Shown: positions 25,757 through 34,287 of the stretch, in pieces
Position numbering within the stretch: the first letter of the stretch is position 1
How the letters are laid out: each line of letters starts with the position of its first letter
Assembly (NCBI GenBank): GCA_020849535.1
Contig: JADLGB010000105.1
Location: 1-48,204, forward strand
DNA: 48,204 nt
DNA from: Candidatus Hydrogenedentota bacterium
GTDB lineage: Bacteria; Hydrogenedentota; Hydrogenedentia; Hydrogenedentales; SLHB01
Direction: 5' to 3'
Made by a program: the position numbers and the translations under genes
The notes under the pieces: model-generated
Told to the model about the DNA's origin: nothing
The model's input: only the letters and a program-made list of their open reading frames with translations
Database searches by the model: none

Positions 25757-27033
25757 CCTTGAAAACTCGGATGCAGTCGTTCATCTTCCCGGCGCTTTGC
25801 GCCTTGGCTTTCGCGTGCGGCGGGTCCGATGATCCGGACACTATATCCGAGCAGTCCGAGCTGGCCCAAACCCCTGCCAAAGTGCATGCAGCGACTGCTC
25901 AGATCGACACCCTGCAGCCCGTCTTTGAATCGGTGGGCACGATGGTGCCCATACCGGAACAGACGGTAGTGCTATCGTCGCAGGTGCCGGGGCAGATAGC
26001 CAAATTGGATGTTGAGGAAGGCCAGATCGTGGAGGCCAACGCCGATGTAGTACGACTCGACACGCGCATTGCCGAAACCGAACTGGCCAAGGCGCGGGCC
26101 ACGCTCGATCAGGCCCGGGCGAACCTGTCCCGGCTCGAGCGAGGCCCCCTTCGGGAGGAGGTCGACGCGGTTCGGGAAGACGCCCGAAATGCAGATGCGA
26201 CAGCCGACTCCGCACAAAGCAAGATGGAAGCGTTGGAGCCTCTGTATCAAAAGGGTGAGATTTCCAATGTGCAATATGAACAAGCCAAGTCCAATCTTGA
26301 AGGTGCCCGAGCGCTGGGCGCCGCGGCGGAGGCCAAACGAAAGTTGCTAGAGGCCGGCACGCGTCCGGAGACGCTCGCGGAAGCAAGAGCACAAGTTGCG
26401 GTTGCGGAAGCGGGAGTCAAAGCGGAGGAACTGGTCGTCGGGCTATCCCAGATCACGAGTCCGATTGGCGGCGTCGTCACAGAATTGCCGGTGCGCAAAG
26501 GCATGTACGTGCAGCCGGGCACAACGCTGGCCACGATCATGGACCTGACTTCCTTGTTCGTCCAGTTTCGCATTCCGGCGGACCACTTGACGGACGTGCA
26601 CGACGGGGCCACGGTGACGGTAAGTCCCCTGTCAGACCCGAACCAGACGTACACCGGTACGGTGACCCGCATCGGAAAGTCGGCCGACCCAGCCACGGGC
26701 GACGTCATGGGGTACGCCGTAATTGCCAATCATGATCTCAAACTGCGTCCGAACATCGGCTGCCGGGTACGCGTGGAACTGCCCGCTATTCCGGATGCGT
26801 TGCTGGTCCCGGTGGCCGCCGTGGCCGACCGGGACGGAGAATCGGTAATCACCGTCATTCGGGACAACCTGGCCTATGAGACCGTCGTGAAGGTGGGCGT
26901 TCGCACGCGGGATTTTGCTCAGATACTGAGCGGCATCTCCGCAGGCGACTTGGTCGCTACTGAAGGAGGCTACGGCCTGCCTGATGCCTGTCCTGTGCGT
27001 CTCGTCGAGGAGACTGTAGGCCCTTCGAGGTAA
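25753..27033 (+). CDS. RND adaptor, membrane fusion protein (HlyD/AcrA type)
   Basis: A 426-residue periplasmic adaptor linking the RND pump to the TolC channel. The signal peptide ends in LAFACGG, so Cys is probably lipidated. A lipoyl-like half (SQVPGQIAKLDVEEGQIVEA) leads to a long coiled-coil hairpin (about 95-220) and returns to the second lipoyl half (QITSPIGGVVTELPVRKGMYVQPG). A beta-barrel and a membrane-proximal domain (ALLVPVAAVADRDG) follow. The ATG at 25753-25755 overlaps the pump stop and has AGGGAG 6 nt upstream. The gene order channel-pump-adaptor is the reverse of the common adaptor-pump-channel order. Confidence 0.92.
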   Translation: MTLKTRMQSFIFPALCALAFACGGSDDPDTISEQSELAQTPAKVHAATAQIDTLQPVFESVGTMVPIPEQTVVLSSQVPGQIAKLDVEEGQIVEANADVVRLDTRIAETELAKARATLDQARANLSRLERGPLREEVDAVREDARNADATADSAQSKMEALEPLYQKGEISNVQYEQAKSNLEGARALGAAAEAKRKLLEAGTRPETLAEARAQVAVAEAGVKAEELVVGLSQITSPIGGVVTELPVRKGMYVQPGTTLATIMDLTSLFVQFRIPADHLTDVHDGATVTVSPLSDPNQTYTGTVTRIGKSADPATGDVMGYAVIANHDLKLRPNIGCRVRVELPAIPDALLVPVAAVADRDGESVITVIRDNLAYETVVKVGVRTRDFAQILSGISAGDLVATEGGYGLPDACPVRLVEETVGPSR

Positions 27034-27086
27034 GACCCTCGTCCGGCTTCTTGCCCATTGAGGTCGCGCAATCGCACGGGTACAGT

Positions 27087-28133
27087 TCAACGAGATGGCG
27101 ATACGTTGTTCAAGTAAGCCTCCAGACTTGGCAAGGCGTAGTAAATCACATCACCGACAACCTGCAAACTGTCCGGACTGACCTTTTCCAAGGTATCGTT
27201 GGGCGTGTGCCAGGTGTTCTTGTGGTCGAGCATGGACCCGCCGTACTGGTAGTCGATGAGATTGAGTGCGGGTATTCCCGCCAGCCGGAACGGCAGGTGG
27301 TCGTCCTGAATGGCGGCGGACTTACCTGGAAAATGGCCGGTCACTCCCAGTCTGGAGGCTGTGGACCACACGCCGTTGATCAGCCAGCCCGGCGCGCCTT
27401 GGTCGCGCAGGATGCCCAGATAGCGGTCTCCGATCATATCGACGTTGATCATGAATGCAACCTTGGGCAGGAGGTTTCGCGATCGGAGCATGCGCACCAT
27501 CTCGCGGCTTCCGTACAGGCTGTCGCTTTCCGACCATTCTTTCAAGGCCTCTTCGCCGTCAAACCAGACCAGCCAGATACTGCGGCCCACGCGCTTCGGA
27601 CCGAGCGTGCGCGCCATCTCGATCATCCAGGCCGTCGTGGAACCGCCGTCATTCGCACCCACGAAGCGAAAGTCGGGGAAATACTTGGTGTCGTAGTGGT
27701 TTCCGAGCAGAATGATGCCGTCTTGGCTGCCCTTGACAACTCCCACGACGTTGACCATGGTCTTCTTGCCGAGTGGAGTCTCCGCCTCGAAAGGATATTC
27801 GTGGACCTCCAGGCCAACTTCTTCAAGCTCTTCCCGGATGATGCGCCGGGTACTTTCCGCTTCTTTCGACCCTGGGGGTCGAGGGCCAAGATCCACGATA
27901 CGTTTTAGGTCTTCATAGGCCCGAGAGCTTTGAAAAGGGGAGTGTGACTGCGCGCCTTTCACTACCGTGGAAGGGTCGCGGTACGCCACCTTGCGAAAAC
28001 CCGAACTGAAGAGGATCAGCAGGATGAACACCCCCACCCCGACTGCGACAATGAGTTTGAGGGCCATTCTGCCGTAGGGCCTCGTGACAGGCCCGCGCCG
28101 CTCCGCGCCAGGACTCTTGCGTCTACTCCTCAT
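27087..28133 (-). CDS. Membrane-anchored glutaminyl-peptide cyclotransferase-like M28 enzyme
   Basis: A 348-residue protein with an N-terminal membrane helix (about 23-43) and an M28-type zinc domain outside the cytoplasm. The pattern matches animal-type glutaminyl cyclase better than an aminopeptidase: NHYDTKYFPDFRFVGANDGG with zinc ligand Asp162, WFDGEEALKEWSESDSLYGS with Glu194 and Glu195, IQDDHLPF with Asp278, and TWHTPNDT with Trp308 and zinc ligand His309. Glutaminyl cyclases convert N-terminal Gln or Glu of peptides to pyroglutamate. The ATG at 28131-28133 is used. It lies 53 nt behind the gamma-glutamyl hydrolase gene on the same strand. An aminopeptidase activity cannot be excluded. 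Confidence 0.8.
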   Translation of the reverse strand: MRSRRKSPGAERRGPVTRPYGRMALKLIVAVGVGVFILLILFSSGFRKVAYRDPSTVVKGAQSHSPFQSSRAYEDLKRIVDLGPRPPGSKEAESTRRIIREELEEVGLEVHEYPFEAETPLGKKTMVNVVGVVKGSQDGIILLGNHYDTKYFPDFRFVGANDGGSTTAWMIEMARTLGPKRVGRSIWLVWFDGEEALKEWSESDSLYGSREMVRMLRSRNLLPKVAFMINVDMIGDRYLGILRDQGAPGWLINGVWSTASRLGVTGHFPGKSAAIQDDHLPFRLAGIPALNLIDYQYGGSMLDHKNTWHTPNDTLEKVSPDSLQVVGDVIYYALPSLEAYLNNVSPSR

Positions 28134-28186
28134 CTGGTTCCCCCAATAGAATGCCGCTCACATTCTTGCGGGCCTTAGCGAGATTA

Positions 28187-28915
28187 TCATGGCGCCGCGC
28201 CCGCCAACTTGGCGGCGCAGTGGCGCACAAACCCCTCCAGCAGCCAACTTGAACCGTCCTGGGTGCGCTCCGGATGCCATTGCACGCCGATGACGAAATC
28301 GCGAAGCGGATCCTCGATAGCCTCAATGATGCCGTCCGGACTGATCGCCGCCAAACGGTATCCCTGCGGTGCCGAGCGAATCGCCTGATGGTGGGATGAT
28401 GTAATACTGACTACCGGTCCCGGAGCCAAGGCGCGCAAGTGAGTGCCCTCGATCAAGTCCACGTCATGCCGGTACATCCGCGTTTCATCGCCATGGATCC
28501 CAGTCCCCGGACACTGATCCGGAATGTCCTGTATCATCGAGCCTCCGGCGTAGACGTTCATCGCCTGCATGCCGAGGCAGATACCCAGTACCGGTTTGTC
28601 CAAGTTCAAGGCGGTCTGAAGCCAGAGACATTCACTTTCCCAGCGCTCCATCGGCAGGGGCTCCGATGCCGGGTGTTGTTCCTCACCAAGGACTGACGCG
28701 GGAATATCGTTGTTCCCGCCCGACAGGATCAATCCATCCAGCCGCCGGAGGACCGATTCGGCGGTCTCCGGCAGAGCGAGCGGAAGAATCACGGCCGCTC
28801 CGCCGGCGTCGCTGACGCCCTTCGAGTAACTTGTCAAGAGAATATTCGAGTTCCACGGACGCCCGAACAGTGTTCCCGGAACGAACTCACTCGTGATGCC
28901 TATCAGGGGTCTCAT
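28187..28915 (-). CDS. Gamma-glutamyl-gamma-aminobutyrate hydrolase-like (PuuD, peptidase C26)
   Basis: A 242-residue class-I glutamine-amidotransferase-type hydrolase. The nucleophile Cys113 sits in GICLGMQAMNVYAGG, and the His-Glu of the triad in GVQWHPERTQ near the C-terminus; ILSGGNNDIP gives the oxyanion region. This is the PuuD/C26 pattern, which cleaves gamma-glutamyl amides in the cytosol, for example from putrescine or folate. The ATG at 28913-28915 is chosen: it begins the family's usual MRPLIGIT, and AAGGAGAG lies about 10 nt upstream; a GTG seven codons earlier is less likely. It is the first gene of a two-gene unit with the cyclase-like enzyme. Confidence 0.9.
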   Translation of the reverse strand: MRPLIGITSEFVPGTLFGRPWNSNILLTSYSKGVSDAGGAAVILPLALPETAESVLRRLDGLILSGGNNDIPASVLGEEQHPASEPLPMERWESECLWLQTALNLDKPVLGICLGMQAMNVYAGGSMIQDIPDQCPGTGIHGDETRMYRHDVDLIEGTHLRALAPGPVVSITSSHHQAIRSAPQGYRLAAISPDGIIEAIEDPLRDFVIGVQWHPERTQDGSSWLLEGFVRHCAAKLAGAAP

Positions 28916-29347
28916 TCGAAACGTGCTCTCCTTCACGCGGATAGACTTCGGGAAGCACCCACCTACGAGTCACCCGAGCAGTTGATTTGCGCGTACTGCG
29001 CACCATCAAAGATCGCGAGGAATTGTCTGCTTGAAAATTCGTAAAATATTGATGCGAAATATGTTAGAGCCTAAGATCTCCCCGCAATCGGGTACTCGTG
29101 GCTCTGCTGCGACGCTCCAGTATACCATGCGGCGAATACGCCGATCGAGGCTCGCTCCCCTCAGCCGAGGTATCTTCCATCAGGTGAAACCCTTACCGCG
29201 CCGACAGAGTCTAACCTTGTGAGTTGGTGTGTCCGCCGCGGCGGCGATTCGGTCAGTTTGAACAAGCGCGGGGACTCCGCAGGCGGGGTCCCTCACAGAG
29301 GGAACTGGGCGCGAAAAGGGGTTCCTGTGATGTGTTTGGGAGGCTCT
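28916..29347. other. Divergent intergenic region between puuD-like gene and second efflux operon
   Basis: 432 nt without a supported gene. An AT-rich island (about 29025-29070) stands out from the GC-rich surroundings and is the likely promoter zone for one or both genes. Short inverted repeats (GGGAC/GTCCC and CCCTC/GAGGG near 29272-29302) precede the adaptor start and could be leader structure. Confidence 0.45.
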
Positions 29348-30586
29348 ATGCAAAAGGCAGTGAAGGTCTTGGCTTTGATGGTGGCCGCCGTGCTAACGAC
29401 GGGGTGTCCCGATACCGGCGCCGCTAAGAAAGAGGCGCAAGCCAAGCCTGTGGAGAAGCGCACGACCATCCCTGTCGAGGCGCAGTTGGCTCAGCGGGGC
29501 GAGATTTCGGAGTTCTTCGAGACCACCACCCGTGTCGAGGCGGAGCGCAAGGTCACCGTCACCTCCGAAGGGATGGGCAAGTGCACCAGCGTTCACGTGA
29601 ATGAAGGTGACCGGGTTCAGGCGGGCGATGTGCTCGCCGAACTGGACAAGGAAGAACTGAATGCCCAACTCCGTTCCGCCAATGCCCAACTCCAGAAGTT
29701 GAAGAGCGATTACGACCGCTCCAAGCAACTGTACGAAGAGGGTCTTGCCGCAAAGGCTGAGTACGACAACGCCCGATACGGATACGAGCAACAGCTTGCC
29801 AGCGTCAACCAGCAGCAGGTACAGCTCAACAACATGACGATTCGCGCCCCTATCAGCGGCATCATTACCACCAAGCACATTCAAATGGGAGACCTCGTCT
29901 CCTCAGGCGCGCCGGCGTTTGAGGTCGTAGATCCCTCGTCATACATCCTCAACATCAACCCCCCTGAAAAGCTGTTGCCGCGCGTGGACAAAGGTCAGGT
30001 GGCACTGGTCACCGTGGACGCGGCGGAGGGCGTTGAGTTTCCTGCGAAGGTGCGCCGGATCAACCCCTCGGTGGATCCGGCAACCGGGACGGTGAAAGTC
30101 ACGTTGGATTTCCAGAAGGACGCCCTGGAAAAGCTCCGCGAGGCCGCCTTCGCGCGAGTCCGCCTCGTGATGGACACGCACAAAGACGCTCTTCTCGTGC
30201 CCAAGGACGCGATTGTCGAGGAGAATACGAGGAAGTACTTGTTTGTCGTTCAGCCCGAAGCTCCGGAAGCCGGCACGGAGACGCTGCCTTCCCCCGCGCA
30301 GAAGGATGCGTCTTCCGGGACCATTCTGGTCGCCAATCGCGTAGAAGTGGAAACCGGGCTGGAGGACAGTCAGCACGTCGAAATCTTGAATGGAATCGAC
30401 GAGGCGTCTCCCATCGTGACGGTAGGACAGCAGACACTTAAGCCCGGGTCCGAGGTCAAGCTGACGACGGCCGATCAGGAACTCATGGCCAAAGCGGGGA
30501 TGACGGCCGAAGAAGCGTTGAAAGCTGCGGAAGAAGAACGCGCGCGTGGCGCCAAGAATGTGGACCCGCGCACGCAGGGATTATAA
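29348..30586 (+). CDS. RND adaptor of the tandem-pump operon (HlyD/AcrA type)
   Basis: A 412-residue periplasmic adaptor. The ATG at 29348 follows GGGAGG by 4 nt and starts a lipoprotein-like signal (VLTTGC), so I reject the longer in-frame extension from 29219. The lipoyl half (GMGKCTSVHVNEGDRVQAGD) leads to a short coiled-coil hairpin (about 100-160), the second lipoyl half (TIRAPISGIITTKHIQMGDL) and a beta-barrel. The C-terminus has an extra Pro/Ala loop (about 300-320) and a charged helical tail ending in a Lys/Arg-rich segment. It is the only adaptor for two pump genes that follow 71 nt later, and no TolC gene is in this operon; the channel at 20992 could serve it. Confidence 0.9.
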   Translation: MQKAVKVLALMVAAVLTTGCPDTGAAKKEAQAKPVEKRTTIPVEAQLAQRGEISEFFETTTRVEAERKVTVTSEGMGKCTSVHVNEGDRVQAGDVLAELDKEELNAQLRSANAQLQKLKSDYDRSKQLYEEGLAAKAEYDNARYGYEQQLASVNQQQVQLNNMTIRAPISGIITTKHIQMGDLVSSGAPAFEVVDPSSYILNINPPEKLLPRVDKGQVALVTVDAAEGVEFPAKVRRINPSVDPATGTVKVTLDFQKDALEKLREAAFARVRLVMDTHKDALLVPKDAIVEENTRKYLFVVQPEAPEAGTETLPSPAQKDASSGTILVANRVEVETGLEDSQHVEILNGIDEASPIVTVGQQTLKPGSEVKLTTADQELMAKAGMTAEEALKAAEEERARGAKNVDPRTQGL

Positions 30587-30657
30587 GCGGACATAGCCCC
30601 TGCGTACACACGTATTGCTAACCGGTGGTGTTGACCTACTGCGAGAAGTGAGTTTAC

Positions 30658-33600
30658 ATGTCTGATCCCCTACCTGAGCGCGAGAAACTCCCCCATAGTC
30701 TGCCGATTCGCCGGCCGGTGACCATGGCCATGGCTTTCCTGACTCTGGTCGTGTTCGGCTGGAAGTCCTATCAGGAATTGCCCATCAACCTGATGCCGGA
30801 CATTTCATACCCCACCCTGACTGTGCGCACCGAGTACGAGGGTGCTGCCCCCGAAGACGTGGAAAAGCTGGTCACACGGCCGCTTGAAGAACAGCTCAGC
30901 ATCGTCAGCGGGCTGGTGGAACTGAACAGCACCTCGTCCGCCGGTTTGTCCGAGATTGTGATGGAATTCACGTGGGGCACGGATATGAATCTCGCGCAGC
31001 AGGACGTGCGCGACCGGCTCGACCTCTTCGATCCTCCCGAGGAGGTGACGGAGAAGCCCGTTATCCTTCGGTACGATCCCACACTCGACCCCGTCATGCG
31101 CGTTGCCATCACCGGTGAAGATCTATCGCATATCACCGACGAAACGGTTCGCGAACAGCGCACACGCGATCAATTGACGGCTATCCGCGAAGCGGCCGAG
31201 CGCTATATGAAGAGCGATCTCGAAGCCGAGATGGGCATTGCCCAGGTTCTCGTGAAAGGCGGCCGTGAGCTTGAAGTGGAAGTCGAAGTCGACGCCGACA
31301 AACTCAAAAACCTGGGCATGTCGGTTGAAACGGTTGTGCAAGCGCTCGCGCAGCAGAACATCAACCTGTCCGGCGGTGTCCTGCGCGAAGGAAAGACCGA
31401 ATACCTCGTTCGCACGGTGAACGAATGGGAGGCCGTGCGCGAGATTCCCCACGCCGTGATAGGCAGCGTCAACGGCCAGCCGTTGCGCCTGTCAGACGTG
31501 GCGAACGTGGAGGAAACGGAGAAAGATCGCGAGTCCATCGTGCGCATGAACGGCAGCGAGGCCGTCGAGCTGCAAATATTCAAATGGGGCGATGCGAACA
31601 CGGTGCGAACCTGCAACACCGTGAAGGACCTCCTCGGCTTCGATCGCGAGAAAAGCAGTCTCGAGAAGTTGCAGGCGTACATGTCTCAGATGTCGCAGCC
31701 GCCTCCTGATGCTTCGATGCCTTCCATTGTCGCGATGCAGCAACTGGCCAAGGAGATGCAGAAGGGCGTAACCCTTCGCAACAAACTGCCCGAGTACTCC
31801 CAGTTTTTCATCATCAGCGACCAGTCGCGATTCATCTCCTCCGCCATCAAGGAAGTCCAAGGCAGCGCAATTAACGGCGGTATTCTCGCCATCATTGTCC
31901 TGTACTTCTTCCTGCGGGAGCTGAAACCAACCGTCATTATGGGGGTGTCGATTCCCATTTCCATCATTGCGACGTTCATCCCCATGTTCATGCAGGACCT
32001 CACCCTGAACATCATGTCCCTGGGTGGTCTGGCAATGGGCACGGGCATGCTCGTGGACAACTCGATCGTGGTGATGGAGAGTATCTTCCGGTGCCGCGAG
32101 GAAGGTGATGACACGATCGACGCCGCGAACCGGGGACTCCATGAAGTTTACGGCGCGCTGATGTCCTCGACACTGACCTCCGTGGCGGTCTTCCTGCCTC
32201 TCGCGTTTGTCCAGGGCGTGGCGGGCCAGCTCTTCCGGGACCACGCGTTGACGGTCACGTATTCCTTGCTGGCCTCTCTGATCGTGGCCCTCTATCTAGT
32301 GCCGATGATCGCCTCCCGTGCCCGTCTCGCGCTGATTGCCAAAGAGGAAGTCGTCTGGCTCCTTCGGGCCTATCACGAGGCCCGGAGAGAGCAGGGCAAG
32401 GGCCGCATCGAAGCGGCCCTGTGGGTTCTACCCAACTCGGCGCTGGCCTCGGCCCAGTGGACCCTGGACCAAGCCACCGTTACATTCGCGCCGCTGCTCC
32501 GGATGCTGAAAGCCCCGTTCGACTCGTCGGCCCCGCTGACGATAGGCCGCATCGTGCGGATGTTCCTCGTCGTGTTTACGGGCATCGTGCCCGTATTCTT
32601 GGTCTGCCTCCTCTTCAGCATTCAGTGTTTCATTCAGATTCTCCTCCAGGTTTTGATCACGATTCTCTTCTTTGTGACGGTGGTGCTCGTGGGGTTGTTC
32701 GGTCTTGCGGCGGCCTTGCTGTATATCGTGTTGTGGTTGCCCCTGTGGATCTTCGACACGTGCTTCAACGTATTCCGGGACCACTATTCGGCGATGCTGC
32801 GGTATTTGTTGCGATGGAGCCCCGCCGTGTTGGCTATCGTTCTTGCGTTGGCTATCCACAGCGCCACAATCGTCCCCACGCTGGGTCGCGAACTGGTGCC
32901 CGCGATGAATCAGGGTGAGTTCGGCATCCGGCTGGAGGAACCACCCGGTACGCGCCTTGAGGAAACTGCGCGGCGTTCGGAGGCGATCGAGCGACTGGCG
33001 ATGCAGATTCCCGAGGTTGCGACCGTCGCCGTGGAAGTCGGCCAGGAGGGCGACGACACCGGCGCCGAGCGCGGCGAGAATATCGCGGAGTTCTCCGTTT
33101 CGTTGAAAGATCCCAAGAAGAACGTGGTGCGCCAGGACGAGATCATGAACACCTTGCGTGAGCAGATTCAGGCCGTCAGCTCCGGCGAGGTCAATTTCAC
33201 TTTGCCGTCGCTGTTCAGCTTCAAGACCGCCATCGAGTTGCAGATCCGGGGCGAACAGTACGACGAGTTGGAAAAAGTGGGCAAGCAGGCTGTGGAGGCC
33301 ATCCGCGGCGTGGCGGGCGTGAAGGATCCGGAACTGAGCATGAAGGAAGGCTCACCCGAAATCATTATCGAGTTGGACCGCGACCTCCTTGCCGCCAAGG
33401 GGATCGCGCCTGAAGCGGTGGCCCAGCGCTTACGCACCGAAGTCCAGGGTGACAAACCGACCGAGCTCAATCGTTTGGGGGAGAAGATTGACATCCGCGT
33501 TCGCGCGGACAAGACGATGCTGAGCAGCGTGAATGACTTGCGCAAGCTATCCGTCACGGATGGGCATCCGCCTATTCCCCTCGAATCGGTGGCGCGCATC

Positions 33601-34287
33601 AGTGTCCAGGAAGGCCCCAACGAGATTCGCCGCATCGACCAGCGTCAGGTCGCTCTGGTGACTGCGAACGTGACGGGCCGTGACTTGGGCGCTGTCATGG
33701 ATGAAGTGTTTGACGCAGTGCGCGGTATCGAGATGCCCCGAGGCTACGAGATCTCGCCCGGCGGGCAGGATCGCGAGTTACGCACGGCCTATACCAGCCT
33801 TCAATTTGCGCTCGTCTTGGCGATCTTTCTCGTATACGTCGTCATGGCCTGTCAGTTCGAGTCCATCCTGCATCCCGCTCTTGTGATGACCACCGTGCCC
33901 ATGGCAATGATTGGGGTGATCTACACGCTGTCATGGATGTCGGTAAGCATCAGCATTCTGGTCTACATTGGCGTCATTTGCCTGGCCGGTATCGTCGTGA
34001 ATAACGCGATCGTGTTGGTCGACTATATCAATCAACTCATAGCCCGCGGCATGAAGAAGGCAGACGCCGTGGTGGAAGCGGGCAGAGTGCGGTTGCGCCC
34101 CATCCTAATGACTACCCTGACCACTATTCTTGGCCTTTGGCCCATGGCAGTAGCCACGGGCGAAGGCGATGAGATCCGTCGTCCCATGGCCATCACGATC
34201 ATGGCGGGCCTCGCCTCCTCGACAATCCTAACCCTCGTGATCATCCCGATGGTCTATTACCTCTTCGGAGGCCGCGAAAAGTCGTGA
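30658..34287 (+). CDS. RND efflux pump, enlarged first subunit of a tandem pair
   Basis: A 1209-residue RND permease, about 150 residues longer than usual. The helix-4 motif is GMLVDNSIVVMES (Asp467-Asn468) and the helix-10 motif GIVVNNAIVLVDY (Asn1115-Asn1116), so the canonical Asp-Asp/Lys relay is replaced. Between helix 6 and helix 7 there is an insert of about 140 residues (roughly 562-705): a charged helical part, then a 65-residue uninterrupted hydrophobic stretch (635-699) that should cross the membrane at least twice. A second insert of about 50 residues precedes helix 2 in the first porter domain. It overlaps the next pump gene by 4 nt (GTGA), and it shares one adaptor with it, as in MdtABC-type heteromeric pumps. 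Confidence 0.9.
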   Translation: MSDPLPEREKLPHSLPIRRPVTMAMAFLTLVVFGWKSYQELPINLMPDISYPTLTVRTEYEGAAPEDVEKLVTRPLEEQLSIVSGLVELNSTSSAGLSEIVMEFTWGTDMNLAQQDVRDRLDLFDPPEEVTEKPVILRYDPTLDPVMRVAITGEDLSHITDETVREQRTRDQLTAIREAAERYMKSDLEAEMGIAQVLVKGGRELEVEVEVDADKLKNLGMSVETVVQALAQQNINLSGGVLREGKTEYLVRTVNEWEAVREIPHAVIGSVNGQPLRLSDVANVEETEKDRESIVRMNGSEAVELQIFKWGDANTVRTCNTVKDLLGFDREKSSLEKLQAYMSQMSQPPPDASMPSIVAMQQLAKEMQKGVTLRNKLPEYSQFFIISDQSRFISSAIKEVQGSAINGGILAIIVLYFFLRELKPTVIMGVSIPISIIATFIPMFMQDLTLNIMSLGGLAMGTGMLVDNSIVVMESIFRCREEGDDTIDAANRGLHEVYGALMSSTLTSVAVFLPLAFVQGVAGQLFRDHALTVTYSLLASLIVALYLVPMIASRARLALIAKEEVVWLLRAYHEARREQGKGRIEAALWVLPNSALASAQWTLDQATVTFAPLLRMLKAPFDSSAPLTIGRIVRMFLVVFTGIVPVFLVCLLFSIQCFIQILLQVLITILFFVTVVLVGLFGLAAALLYIVLWLPLWIFDTCFNVFRDHYSAMLRYLLRWSPAVLAIVLALAIHSATIVPTLGRELVPAMNQGEFGIRLEEPPGTRLEETARRSEAIERLAMQIPEVATVAVEVGQEGDDTGAERGENIAEFSVSLKDPKKNVVRQDEIMNTLREQIQAVSSGEVNFTLPSLFSFKTAIELQIRGEQYDELEKVGKQAVEAIRGVAGVKDPELSMKEGSPEIIIELDRDLLAAKGIAPEAVAQRLRTEVQGDKPTELNRLGEKIDIRVRADKTMLSSVNDLRKLSVTDGHPPIPLESVARISVQEGPNEIRRIDQRQVALVTANVTGRDLGAVMDEVFDAVRGIEMPRGYEISPGGQDRELRTAYTSLQFALVLAIFLVYVVMACQFESILHPALVMTTVPMAMIGVIYTLSWMSVSISILVYIGVICLAGIVVNNAIVLVDYINQLIARGMKKADAVVEAGRVRLRPILMTTLTTILGLWPMAVATGEGDEIRRPMAITIMAGLASSTILTLVIIPMVYYLFGGREKS

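Noticed and set aside
17140..27033. A firm call of a copper/silver Cus system
   Set aside because: The regulators look Cus-like, but the pump lacks the HME-type relay and metal-binding methionine pattern that I can verify, and no CusF-like protein is present.
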